Positions 1-8,982 of a DNA stretch of 15,512 nucleotides are shown here, one piece after another. The notes under the pieces were generated by a model. It worked only from the letters and a program-made list of their open reading frames with translations, was not told where the DNA came from and did no database searches. Source of the DNA: Beroe ovata (taxonomy: Eukaryota; Ctenophora; Nuda; Beroida; Beroidae); contig CAMPET010000011.1 in assembly GCA_946803715.1 (NCBI GenBank), positions 276,502 through 292,013 on the forward strand. Reading direction: 5' to 3'. The position numbers and the translations under genes were made by a program. Positions within the stretch are counted from its first letter, which is position 1, and the number at the start of each line of letters is the position of its first letter.

Positions 1-50
1 GGGGCAGGAAGGTGAGGGGTGAGGGGGCAGGAAGGTGAGGGGTGAGGGGT
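1..50. repeat. G-rich 23-bp tandem repeat
   Basis: The string GCAGGAAGGTGAGGGGTGAG occurs at 4 and again at 27, a period of 23 bp, followed by a further GGGTG. One strand has many runs of three to five G, so quadruplex formation is possible. The repeat is cut by the window edge. Confidence 0.75.
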
Positions 51-345
51 GTTATTGTTTTGTGAAAAATCTCGGTGTCAGTGAATATTATCGACTACAT
101 TCATATATTCCCGTATGTAAGAGTATGTATTCTTGCTCGAGGTAAGTGGTCAATAAATATTAAATACAGAAGAGGGAATGATTTGTGTGTGTAGAGAATG
201 GAAGACAATGGGATTTGGAATGAGGGGTAGCTTTCTGTGTTCAAGTTGATGGTGCTGAATGCATAATAAGTGCTAACTCGGGGTTCAAATTGAGAGTGCT
301 CATGAATAAACAATAATCATATCTTCTGAGAAGACTTCTCTCTTT

Positions 346-357
346 CACTCACACACA

Positions 358-428
<71 letters not shown>

Positions 429-474
429 NACAGACACACACACAGACACACACTCGCACACACACACTCGCACG
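346..474. repeat. (AC)n microsatellite, interrupted
   Basis: An almost pure AC dinucleotide run extends from about 362 to 428. It is flanked by imperfect units (ACTC, ACAGAC, ACTCGC), and there is an undetermined base at 429. Open frames across it on either strand are low-complexity artefacts. Confidence 0.95.
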
Positions 475-2503
475 TCCTAATTGCTGAATAATGATAACAT
501 AATATTATCGTGTTTATGTCAGAATGAAGGATCATCTGTTGCATTATTGGATCGTAGAGTTCGTAGAGTTCGTAGAGTGCGATTATTAACCTTAAGCTAT
601 GTATATGTTATAGAAGCGCCCGGGGACCTTAGTTTTTAGTTAGTACACATTGAGCTTCCAACTACCACAATAGCAGGTTCTAAATCCAATATCTACTTAC
701 CTACATACCGAGTTACGAGTTAGCTTTTTCATCGGCTGCCCAAAATCAAAATTAGATTTCACCAAACGCAAACCCGAATATGCTATTCCACAGGTAGGCG
801 GTAGCAAATATTTCCTCTCTTAAAATTGTAAACATCTGATGATATGGTGATAAGACATTTTAACATACTGCAACACTACACCCGATAATATATGAAATGA
901 GACACAATTTTATCGGTGCTTGATAACAGCTGCACAGGGCACACTCACTGTGCACTAGGAATCAAAATAAGATTCACGGGTAGGTATGCTGTTTGCTACG
1001 AGGGGTAGAGGAATATTCATGTTCTAAAGAAATGCAAGTTCCCGTTTGATGTAGGTATTTGTGGATAGAGTCTAATATAGATAGATAGGAAAGAGTCTAG
1101 TGGAGCAGTGACTGAGCAGTGAGCAATGACTGAGCAAGAACCAAGCTTTCACCGAAGATAAGTGTCAGGCAATTAATGATTATCAAATCGAATTTAAGCG
1201 TTTATCTTGAGGAAATGAGGGAGTAGCTTCTGTTTATGACGGAGTTGTAACAATTGACATAAATAAGTAATCAATTATATTTATTAATTACTTATTATAC
1301 CTTACTAGCCCATTATATTTCAATATTTATATCAAAGCAATAGACTACCTACACGGAAGGTAGGTATTTTGTGTATGGATTTGAGCACAGTAATACCTAT
1401 CATATTCAATTACAGCTACCAGTTTTAATGAAGCAATAAACTCAGTCTGTACTGTGTAATGTATAGTGTATACCTTCGTGTATTTTGTGTATTGTGGGAA
1501 TTGGATTCAGCACACATTGCTTCTAAAATGTACGTTATTTTGTTTCTGAATTTCCTGAGAATTTAGTCTGCTGCCAAACTTGATTCGTTATTTTTAATTC
1601 ATTTTAGATTGAAATGTGACCCTTACCTTAGACGAAGTATTTAATCTTATTGAATTCACTCACACAACATAAACCATATTCACTAGGTATGTTGGTTGTG
1701 TGTCTGTGATGATTTCACAAATTCTTGTCTCTAAAGAATGGTTCCCGCCGTATTCCTTCACAAAGTTACCCCATACCTATAGGCAATATTGTTTAGTTGA
1801 GGGACAAATTTGAAACATAATCCCCAAGAGAAGCCGTCATTCAGGGCTGTGCACCAAACCTACTGTGAATAATACTGTGCATAAATCAAATTTGTAGAAT
1901 AATAAAGGCATATGAGTTTTGAAGAAATCACGAACATGCCATATCACATTTCCCCATCGATATGTTGCTCGCGTGGCAAGATTTGTTATGGCCAAACGCA
2001 AGGAAATATCGTTAATGGTCACACAAATTTAAAAGGCGTATTTGTACATGATAAGTCCATCATAGAACTGTATCAGTAGATAGGTATATATAGGTATGTG
2101 CCAAAAAGAAAATTGCCTGCTGCTTTTCTAGCTACTGCAGTACTGCAGGGTTAGATCTAGGGAAGGGTTTGGACAAAGAAATATCATCAAATCTTGAGCT
2201 GGATGTGATTTCTCCTAAAGAACATTCTCAAGCTATTATATGTCTAAGTTCCAACGAACATAAAGTTCGATGAAATGAGAATTGAGAACCACTGTAAACG
2301 AGTTTACGTCGGGCGCAAGGAAAAAGTTGCGATGACTAGTAAATCGTTATCGCATAAAATTGACCCGAACGCGCGGCTTTGATTTGGCGCGGAAATTAAA
2401 TGATTTTGCCGGGTATGAAAACTGGTTTTATGATAATATAAGTATGATTAACTAAATCATGGTTGATAATGATGATAGTATCAAAGTAACGTGTTTTTCT
2501 CAG

Positions 2504-2618
2504 ACTCTCATCCATCACAGGAATGAGTACCTGAACAAAGGGATAGATCTGTATCTGGAGGGTTTAGCCAAGCTCAATTACTGCCTGAAGAAAGACAACG
2601 TCGACATCACTGTCGTTG
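2504..2618 (+). CDS. GYS: Glycogen synthase, internal exon A
   Basis: Internal coding exon of glycogen synthase, the GT3-family enzyme that extends alpha-1,4-glucan chains from UDP-glucose in the cytosol. The frame gives RNEYLNKGIDLYLEGLAKLN followed by a lysine-rich turn and DITVV. This matches the family's conserved GR-x-E-x2-NKG...LE-LA-LN...TVV stretch. The donor is GTCGTTG|GTGAGG (phase 1), and the next coding base is supplied by exon B, which restores V-V-A-F. The 3' splice site is ambiguous. A strong tract TTTTTCTCAG ends at 2503, giving an unusual His-His before the Arg. A second AG ends at 2520 (CATCACAG) and would let an upstream exon supply the near-invariant Gly before Arg, so the true exon may start at 2521. 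The earlier exons are not in the window. Confidence 0.88.
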
Positions 2619-2630
2619 GTGAGGTTTCAA

Positions 2631-2703
2631 TTCATGACTATACTTTTGCAGTATTCATGACTATACTTCTGCAGTATTCATGACTATTAACTATACTTCT
2701 GCA
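2631..2703 (+). repeat. 23-bp tandem repeat, three copies
   Basis: TTCATGACTATACTT starts at 2631 and 2654, and a third copy at 2677 carries a 4-bp insertion. The unit is 23 bp and ends in CTGCAGTA. The repeat starts only 13 bases after the exon donor and fills most of the interval before gag, exactly where a 5' LTR would be expected. It shows no match to the region after the polypurine tract, so it is not LTR sequence that I can recognise. Confidence 0.85.
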
Positions 2704-2813
2704 ATCTGCTGGGCCAGGACCGATACTATAATCTGTCGATATATTTTCCTTGAGCAATGGCCATGACGCCATGTTATTTTAAGAATCGAAATTTACANGG
2801 GATCAACATCATC

Positions 2814-4142
2814 ATGGAGGACGCCATCGGAGATCTACCAGAGGAACAAAAACAGGTAATAAGACAGGCTCTTCAAAGGAGTGTAACTGCGGCTATAGAC
2901 CAGGCGAAATTAGATTTTAGGGCGGGAGTTGCAGGTAGTAAAAAACCTGAAGTTTTTGATAGATCTAAAATGAGCATTCAGGCATTTATGGAAAAGTTCG
3001 AACCTTTTCGTGCGATAATGGGATTGGACGGCAGACCTGCTATGCACTCGTTTATGACCTACTTGGACGCTACAGCACAAGCCTCACTTATTGACAACAG
3101 TGCGTTGGAATGTGTTACTTGGGATGAATTCAAGAATTTGGTGATCACAATTCTGAGCCCTCCTCAAGCACGTGTAGCTGCCAGATTTGAGATCAAGAAG
3201 GCGGCACAGAAGATAGATGAAACCGTGGAAGAATTTGGGAGAAGATTGATTCAATTGGGGAAAACTGCTTATGGCCCTGATGAAACTGTTGAGAGAGATT
3301 CTGCGTTGAAAGACGCCTTAGCTGTCGGGGTTAGGAGAGACGCTGTTGCTGTACTCCTGATTAACTCAACCGATAGACCCTTCCGGGAATTGTTGGCAGA
3401 GGCCACAAGAATGGATGCATCGTACCTCGCTAGAGAGTCCTTAATATCGGATGAGAATTACTCAGTTGCAGTTATGAAGTCCGGACCAGCCCCAGAGTTA
3501 GGTGTCTCTGTGATCAACCGTGATGGTCCAGTCGCTCAAACGTCTACAGGGAATGTCACGTGTTACTTCTGCAAGCAACAGGGCCATTATGCATCTGACT
3601 GCCCAGTCAAGCGAATGGGAGGGTATCCCCAGCGTAGAAATGAGATGCCACCCCCCATGAGACTCCCCATTCGACGAGAACAGCGCCTCTGTTACTATTG
3701 TTCAAAGCCCAACCACATTGCTCGAGATTGTTATCAGAAGCACCGTGATTGGATGCAGAACAGAATCGGTGTGCAGATGGATGTAAGCAATAGACAGTTT
3801 GTTCAGCCCTATGAATACGGTCCAGATTCATATTACGGCCGAGGAGCAGCAGTAGAATATGTGAGAGAATCGAATAGTCGGACCATGGGCTCGTTAAATA
3901 ACAGGGAGGCAGCGGCTTATGAACGAGCAGTTGAACGCCAAGTACGTAGGGATGGACAAAGCAGTGGAGACAGAATGGTCGAGACATCAGCACCACATAA
4001 TTCGACTGGTCTGGGATTCGAACCGTACAAGGACAAGTGGTCGCCTGAGACTCAGCTACAGCAATCAAGAGAAGCAGCCAAAGATAACCTGAGTAAAAGC
4101 CGTGTCAACCCTCAATCCGACAGGAATTCAAAAAACTTGTAG
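2814..4142 (+). CDS. gag: Retroelement Gag polyprotein
   Basis: A 442-residue Gag, the structural protein that assembles the particle and binds element RNA. Residues about 50-215 form a capsid-type helical region typical of Ty3/gypsy Gag, with the pattern A..SLIDNSA, W-D-E-F and V-E-E-F-GRRL. Two CCHC zinc knuckles follow: C250-x2-C253-x4-H258-x4-C263 and C293-x2-C296-x4-H301-x4-C306. The C-terminal third is polar and rich in Arg, Gln and Glu. I chose the ATG at 2814 because it has A at -3 and G at +4. An in-frame ATG at 2757 would add 19 residues but reads across an undetermined base at 2798, so it is less reliable. The frame ends in TAG at 4140, overlapping the pol frame by 46 nt. There are no internal stops or breaks. 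Confidence 0.92.
   Translation: MEDAIGDLPEEQKQVIRQALQRSVTAAIDQAKLDFRAGVAGSKKPEVFDRSKMSIQAFMEKFEPFRAIMGLDGRPAMHSFMTYLDATAQASLIDNSALECVTWDEFKNLVITILSPPQARVAARFEIKKAAQKIDETVEEFGRRLIQLGKTAYGPDETVERDSALKDALAVGVRRDAVAVLLINSTDRPFRELLAEATRMDASYLARESLISDENYSVAVMKSGPAPELGVSVINRDGPVAQTSTGNVTCYFCKQQGHYASDCPVKRMGGYPQRRNEMPPPMRLPIRREQRLCYYCSKPNHIARDCYQKHRDWMQNRIGVQMDVSNRQFVQPYEYGPDSYYGRGAAVEYVRESNSRTMGSLNNREAAAYERAVERQVRRDGQSSGDRMVETSAPHNSTGLGFEPYKDKWSPETQLQQSREAAKDNLSKSRVNPQSDRNSKNL
2850..2862 (+). promoter_or_regulatory. Candidate 5' splice donor inside gag
   Basis: AAACAG|GTAATAAG has its exon end at 2855, exactly between codons 14 and 15 of gag (phase 0). Envelope-bearing retroelements generally make downstream proteins from spliced RNA. 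Two downstream acceptor candidates, 8978-8979 before env and 11510-11511 before the fourth ORF, open in the same phase. This is inference; no transcript evidence is available. Confidence 0.35.
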
Positions 4143-4163
4143 ATCCCTCTCTTGAAGGGAGGG
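4130..4163 (+). promoter_or_regulatory. -1 ribosomal frameshift signal between gag and pol
   Basis: The heptamer A AAA AAC (4130-4136) is in register with the gag frame (AAA, AAC), as the X XXY YYZ rule requires. The gag stop TAG follows one codon later at 4140. After an 8-nt spacer, CCCTCTC (4145-4151) pairs with GGGAGGG (4157-4163) around the loop TTGAA, forming a 7-bp stem with one T-G wobble. The pol frame is -1 relative to gag and is open from 4097. All the parts expected of programmed -1 frameshifting are therefore present with normal spacing. Confidence 0.87.
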
Positions 4164-7100
4164 TTACGTGTGAAGAAGTGAGTGAAACGAGTCATACTAC
4201 GAGTGGGGACACTCCGGAGCAAGCAGAGGAACCTGTAGAACAGAGTGGTCAAAGTAGTCTGTGTGAAGGAAACGTGTACATTACTGTTTCTGTTCGCGGT
4301 CATATGGTAACTTCTCTAGTGGACACGGGATCAAGTTCAAACCTCATCAGTGAAAAGTTAGTGAATGATCTGGGGTTGACAGAGGAGATAGTCAGTGGAA
4401 AGTTCAGACTGGTAGGTGTAACCGGTGCTCCATTACAAACACTGGGTGTTTTAAAAAATGTCTCACTTTGCTTGAATGGGCATATTATTACCGCTGATTT
4501 TGTAGTCACAAACCTGTTTAATGAAGACTGCATTTTAGGATATCCTTTCTTAGCGTCACAGAAGGTCTCGATAGACTTCAAACTCATGCTACTTCGAAGT
4601 TATAGATTCGAAACAGCTATGCTACTAGGTCCACGCTCTTCAAATGCAGTTTTGTTGGTAATCTCTCATCATACTGTTCTCAGGGGTTTGGACACACTTC
4701 CGTGTACGCTACAGAAAGAGAGCACGAAAGAGACAATGCCAGAGGCTGAAGGTTTGTTCAACATCGAATTGTCCTCGGAATTTGAGTGTATTTCATGTAC
4801 ACAAGGATCTGACAGCCCAAGTGATAATCTGGTAGCGGTTCAGGGTGGTGATGTAGAGATACCAATTGCGATAGATGCTGATGATATCGAGATATGGATT
4901 CCAGAGAATACTGTCATTGCCCGAGGACTGCCGTCGGTGTATGCATACAAGCTGGAGGAGTTAGATCAGCATGAACTTCCGCCAGAAGATAACCCAGATA
5001 GAGTAGCAGCGATTATCGAAGCCCTCAAGGTCAACGAGAACAATAGTTTGTCCCCTGAACAGAAGCTCGCAGTAAGTAAGCTGATAATCGAATATGCTGA
5101 TGTTTGGGCTTTGAATAGAATGGAGCTGGGTAGAACTGATTTGGTTTTTCACGAAATTCTGCTGAATACTGATAAACCGGTTAGAGCTCCCTATAGACGG
5201 GTGCCACTACACCTGCGAGCCGATTGCATTCGGGAGCTAGAAGAGCTGTTAGAAGCAGGCATTATAGAACAATCTCAGAGTGATTACAACACGCCTGTGT
5301 TGGTTTTGAAATGGGGACAGAAAACGAGGCTCATTCTTGATTTTCGGGCTCTAAACAAGGTTACAATTCGAAGTTATGCCACGGTACCTGCTTTAAACAC
5401 CATTTTGGCAGGCTGCCATGGTTGTGTATTTTTCACGAGTCTCGACTTTAGGGATGGTTTTCTACAAGTTCCATTGAAACCTGAACACAAAAAATACACG
5501 GCCTTTGCAATTCCTGGTGTGGGGTTCTTTCAATTCACTGTCCTTCCACTTGGTTTGTGTGGCAGTCCTGGTACGTTTCAAAACCTTCTTGATCGGGTCT
5601 TAGCTGGGTGTCCACCAGAAGTAGCATCGACATTTGTAGATGACGTACTATCTCCTGCACCAGATTTCGATACCATGATGTCCAATCTTAGAATTGTGTT
5701 TGGTCGAATTCGCATTTCGAAATTGAAACTCAACCCAGCAAAGTGTCAAATATTTCAAACAAGGTTGAAATATTGCGGAGTATTTCTCACTAAGGACGGG
5801 ATAGAAGCAGATCATGAGAAGATCAAGGCTGTGGTGGACATGCAGATACCTAAAACCATACGGGACGTGAGAAGATTTCTCGGGTGCTGTAATTGGTTTC
5901 GCCCACATATAAAAAACTTTGCAGAGATCGCGAAGGGGGTAACAGACGCGTTGAAAAGTGATAAGTTAATCATCACTGAGGAGTTTCTCAGCAGTTTCAA
6001 TGAGCTCAAGATTGCACTTACAAAACCACCAGTCCTGATATTTCCGTCGCCCGACTTAGAAATGCTGGTCTACACAGATGCTTCGGAAATAGCGATCGCT
6101 GGATGCATTGGTCACAAACTGGACGGTCATTTTCACCCAATAGCCTATGCATCGAAAATATTGAACTCTACAGAGCAGAAATGGGCCTCGTTCAAACGAG
6201 AGCTATATTCACTATGGTACCATGTCACGGTTTGCTGGCGCTACTATCTTCTTAATGCTAAATTCACCTGTTTTGTCGACATGAAGGCAATAACATATGA
6301 GAATTTCCTGAAAAAAAGTAACTCTGCGGTATTATTACGATGGATACTTGATTTATCCGCAGATTACTCATTTACCATCAAGTACTTGGAGGGGAAATTT
6401 CTAGATGTACCAGATTGTTTGAGTCGCTTGCCACAGACCTCTGACCAGCTGTTTCAGTGGTGGAAAGATACCGAAGCTCGAAGTGCTAAACTTGATCAGA
6501 ACCATGAGTGTGAGGGGGACAAGGAAATATACGACAGTGAAGCTGTGACTGAGATGAATCACCGTATGTGTGACCAGGTCACAAGCAGTCCCGTCGTTGT
6601 AATGGTTCATTCAGTTGAATTTGATATAAGCCCTCTTGAAGGAAACACTGTTAGTGAGAGCACGGCTCAGGTTAATGAGGAGACTTCTGAGGACCAAATT
6701 CAGGGTAACATCACAGTCGAACATGCGACAGCGGTAGAAGAAGTTGAAGATTTTGATGATTCATCATCGAGGGGTTCATTCAAGAGACCATTACGAGCAT
6801 ACTACAGCGACAGTTTGAAAGCCAGTCAGGAACAGGATCGAGATTTGTGTATGTTGAAACAATGGATTAACGACCAGAAAAAGCCGATGGAAACCACTGA
6901 TGTTGCGAGATTTTCTTCCTCATTGCACAAATACTGGCGTTACTTTGAACACATGTGTCTGAGTAAGGAAGGCCTCGTCTGCTATAAATATTGTTCTTCA
7001 GCATCGGGGAAATTTCGTGAGTTAGTATGTGTTCCTGAGAGTGATCAGGAGGAAATGATCAGAACCAACCATGATTTGCAGTCTTGTGGTCATCTGGGGC

Positions 7101-8380
7101 CGCATAAAACATTGGAGCGTATCAGAACAAAGTACTACTTCCCAAGCATGACCGCTAAAATCAAATATCACTGTGCCACTTGTCCGGTTTGTTTCAGTGT
7201 CAATGAGACATATCGCAAGAATCCCAGAGCACCGTTGAAACTGTTCCCTGCGTGTAGACCGGGTCAATTCCTGAGCATTGATCTCATTGGACGAATCGAC
7301 GGCCCCATCAGGTTTAAGTGGATTCTCACAATGTTGGATAAGTTCACCCGTTTTGTGTGTGCAGTTCCGCTGATAAACGCGGAATCGACGACTATAGCTA
7401 AGGCTCTACTGGAACATTGGTTTTGGATACATGGTATTCCTGAACAAATTCTCTCAGATCGAGCCAGCAATCTCACCACAGCTAAAACTATGCGAATCTT
7501 GTACAGTCTTTTGAACATTTACAAAGCACAGACTACCGCTTACCACGCTCAAGGTAATGGTCACTGTGAAAATTACAATAAACATATAGTTGTGGTACTC
7601 AAGAAATTGGTGAATGACAAACCGCATCTGTGGCCTTCCATGTTACCCGCGGTGTGTTTCGCACTCAACAGCTCAGTTTGTAAAACAACCAAGTTCTCAC
7701 CTTTCAGATTACACTTCGGGAGAGAAATCCGGACCCCCACTGATCTCATACATGACACAACCACAACCGAATTCTACAAATCGGGAGCTCACTTGGCGTC
7801 TGCTACTTTCTATGAAATCAGGGAGATATTCGACCTCGTGCGGGCTAACAACGTGAACGGGCTGTTGGCACAGAAGGCAGCATATGACAAGAAAAAAGGG
7901 TTTCACACAACGTACAAGGTTGGTGACCACGTGTTGCTCTGGAAACCGCTCAGTCCAAACATAAAGGAGTATCGGAAGTTCAGAAACTGTTTTTCAGGTC
8001 CGTGGATCGTGGTCGAAATATTCTCGCAATGGACGTATCGAATCAAGAACCTGGAAACAAGGAAAATAGAGGTAGTTCACTTCGATACATTGAGATATAT
8101 GCCTCCTAACATGAGAATACAAAAGAAAACCGATGTTCAGGACAAGTCGGAAAACCACAGACTTGAAAGGGAGGATGAAGATAGTTCTAGTGACGAATCG
8201 GATGGAGACATGGCACTATCAATGTTGCTGCCAGATAGCTCCAACCAAGATCAACCCAGTACTGCAACAAAAGATCAGCCTGGAAATGGTGATGACACGC
8301 AGAGACAAGCTAGGCATCGACGACCACCAGTGCGACTGAAAATGGATGGCACAACTGGTCAAAGGTATGAGGAACAGTAA
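4136..8380 (+). CDS. pol: Retroelement Pol: protease, RT, RNase H, integrase
   Basis: Pol polyprotein of a Ty3/gypsy-type element, made by -1 frameshifting, so it has no start codon of its own. Numbering from the GTG at 4178 (about 1400 residues): aspartic protease with LVDTGSS (D49-T50-G51) and the ILGYPFL flap/helix motif near 119; reverse transcriptase about 330-540 with SLDF (D423) and the catalytic FVDD box (486-489); RNase H about 625-750 with YTDAS (D634), E675 and D701, ending in DCLSR; an acidic linker about 750-880; integrase with a zinc module (H965, H972, C1002, C1005) and DDE residues D1035, D1094 and E1131 (D-x36-E). A GPW-type C-terminal module near 1274 precedes HFDTLRYM, then a Ser/Asp-rich and basic tail. 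There is no chromodomain. The domain order (RT-RNase H before integrase) is Metaviridae-like. The frame is uninterrupted and all catalytic residues are present. Confidence 0.93.
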   Translation, partial: LVDPSLEGRVTCEEVSETSHTTSGDTPEQAEEPVEQSGQSSLCEGNVYITVSVRGHMVTSLVDTGSSSNLISEKLVNDLGLTEEIVSGKFRLVGVTGAPLQTLGVLKNVSLCLNGHIITADFVVTNLFNEDCILGYPFLASQKVSIDFKLMLLRSYRFETAMLLGPRSSNAVLLVISHHTVLRGLDTLPCTLQKESTKETMPEAEGLFNIELSSEFECISCTQGSDSPSDNLVAVQGGDVEIPIAIDADDIEIWIPENTVIARGLPSVYAYKLEELDQHELPPEDNPDRVAAIIEALKVNENNSLSPEQKLAVSKLIIEYADVWALNRMELGRTDLVFHEILLNTDKPVRAPYRRVPLHLRADCIRELEELLEAGIIEQSQSDYNTPVLVLKWGQKTRLILDFRALNKVTIRSYATVPALNTILAGCHGCVFFTSLDFRDGFLQVPLKPEHKKYTAFAIPGVGFFQFTVLPLGLCGSPGTFQNLLDRVLAGCPPEVASTFVDDVLSPAPDFDTMMSNLRIVFGRIRISKLKLNPAKCQIFQTRLKYCGVFLTKDGIEADHEKIKAVVDMQIPKTIRDVRRFLGCCNWFRPHIKNFAEIAKGVTDALKSDKLIITEEFLSSFNELKIALTKPPVLIFPSPDLEMLVYTDASEIAIAGCIGHKLDGHFHPIAYASKILNSTEQKWASFKRELYSLWYHVTVCWRYYLLNAKFTCFVDMKAITYENFLKKSNSAVLLRWILDLSADYSFTIKYLEGKFLDVPDCLSRLPQTSDQLFQWWKDTEARSAKLDQNHECEGDKEIYDSEAVTEMNHRMCDQVTSSPVVVMVHSVEFDISPLEGNTVSESTAQVNEETSEDQIQGNITVEHATAVEEVEDFDDSSSRGSFKRPLRAYYSDSLKASQEQDRDLCMLKQWINDQKKPMETTDVARFSSSLHKYWRYFEHMCLSKEGLVCYKYCSSASGKFRELVCVPESDQEEMIRTNHDLQSCGHLGPHKTLERIRTKYYFPSMTAKIKYHCATCPVCFSVNETYRKNPRAPLKLFPACRPGQFLSIDLIGRIDGPIRFKWILTMLDKFTRFVCAVPLINAESTTIAKALLEHWFWIHGIPEQILSDRASNLTTAKTMRILYSLLNIYKAQTTAYHAQGNGHCENYNKHIVVVLKKLVNDKPHLWPSMLPAVCFALNSSVCKTTKFSPFRLHFGREIRTPTDLIHDTTTTEFYKSGAHLASATFYEIREIFDLVRANNVNGLLAQKAAYDKKKGFHTTYKVGDHVLLWKPLSPNIKEYRKFRNCFSGPWIVVEIFSQWTYRIKNLETRKIEVVHFDTLRYMPPNMRIQKKTDVQDKSENHRLEREDEDSSSDESDGDMALSMLLPDSSNQDQPSTATKDQPGNGDDTQRQARHRRPPVRLKMDGTTGQRYEEQ

Positions 8381-8982
8381 TGTGATGGTAAACTGGGATC
8401 GGGTCTGTGTATGATACTGTGTATGATATTTGGGTATGATATAGGCCATAGAGTCTGTGTATGATACTCGCCATCGGGGCAGTCGCCAGTCGTAATTTGT
8501 GGACCAATTTTTTTTCGGGACAGGGGAAGTGTAAGTCAGGAATGACTTCTAAAACAGCTAATGTTGTACAGGTATTATGGGGATTGAGGAGTCAGAATCG
8601 GATGGTGCGCATACTCAAAGAACAAGGATACGATAATGGGAAATGGAAGTATAGAAGTATGCAGAAAAAGGTATGGACTGATTTATAGTATTGAGGAGAC
8701 GTATTTGGATTCCTAAGGGGTTGGGACTCGCGATTAGACTAAGTGAGTCCATCACAACTCAGAGTGGATGGTTAGCTAACCAATGGACTAGTCTTGAAGA
8801 TGTTATATGTGTGGCAATTAGTAGGAGAATGGAGGTTGGCGCCGTTTTTCTCTTACTACGCCAACTTGTCAGTACATGTCGTCTTCACTTTCATTTTATT
8901 TCAATGAGTTTGTGCGTATGGTATCGTGTCTAGAAATCTGAATGTGATAGTTAACTGTGATTGGATCCTTGTTTTGAAGGGT
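8381..8982 (+). other. pol-env spacer with short repeats and a doubtful small ORF
   Basis: This stretch has about 600 bp without a convincing gene. It starts with a cluster of GTATGATA units (8408-8467). A 75-codon frame from the ATG at 8461 to 8688 encodes a basic, Lys/Arg-rich peptide that I do not recognise; it could be chance. Pyrimidine-rich stretches end in AG at 8871-8872 and 8978-8979 (CCTTGTTTTGAAG|GGTATG). The second would place env in phase with the candidate gag donor. In retroelements of this type such a spacer usually serves to produce a spliced env message. Confidence 0.5.

Larger units (their letters stand above)
1..2503. other. Intronic or upstream flank with simple repeats; no gene seen
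   Basis: No reading frame here looks like a conserved protein, and I see no further glycogen synthase exon or RNA gene. The sequence is AT-rich with scattered short repeats: a G-rich tandem at the left edge, a CA/GT microsatellite, three 9-bp units at 551-577 (ATCGTAGAG, then TTCGTAGAG twice), and a 10-bp inverted repeat (1262-1271 against 1287-1296). A short CpG-containing patch at 2300-2400 includes TTTGGCGCGGAAA (2383-2395), which resembles an E2F site but is unsupported. The last bases are the pyrimidine tract before the first exon. It is probably intron, because the exon that follows is internal to the glycogen synthase coding sequence. Confidence 0.6.

Noticed and set aside
359-544. Minus-strand frame rich in Cys-Val repeats
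   Set aside because: Translation of the (AC)n microsatellite.
2383-2395. E2F-like TTTGGCGCGGAAA as a promoter element
   Set aside because: A single short match in intron or flank, with no other promoter feature and an internal exon following.
2459-2683. ATG-initiated frame running into the first glycogen synthase exon and beyond
   Set aside because: The ATG is in intron before a strong pyrimidine tract, and the frame reads through the donor into repeats; only 2504-2618 (or 2521-2618) is conserved.
2709-2730. TGGGCCAGGACCG as a primer-binding site
   Set aside because: Starts with TGG, but the complement does not look like a tRNA 3' end and no LTR end precedes it.
3607-4068. 153-codon minus-strand open frame
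   Set aside because: Lies wholly antisense to gag's zinc-knuckle region, Cys/His-rich only as a mirror of it, with no independent support.
7614-7930. Overlapping small frames on both strands inside pol
   Set aside because: They lie in other frames across the integrase region and show no conserved motif.
8926-8982. Env start at 8926, pol start at 4178 and ORF4 start at 11515
   Set aside because: All three are GTG codons, not credible eukaryotic starts; env has an ATG at 8983, pol needs frameshifting, and ORF4 probably needs splicing.
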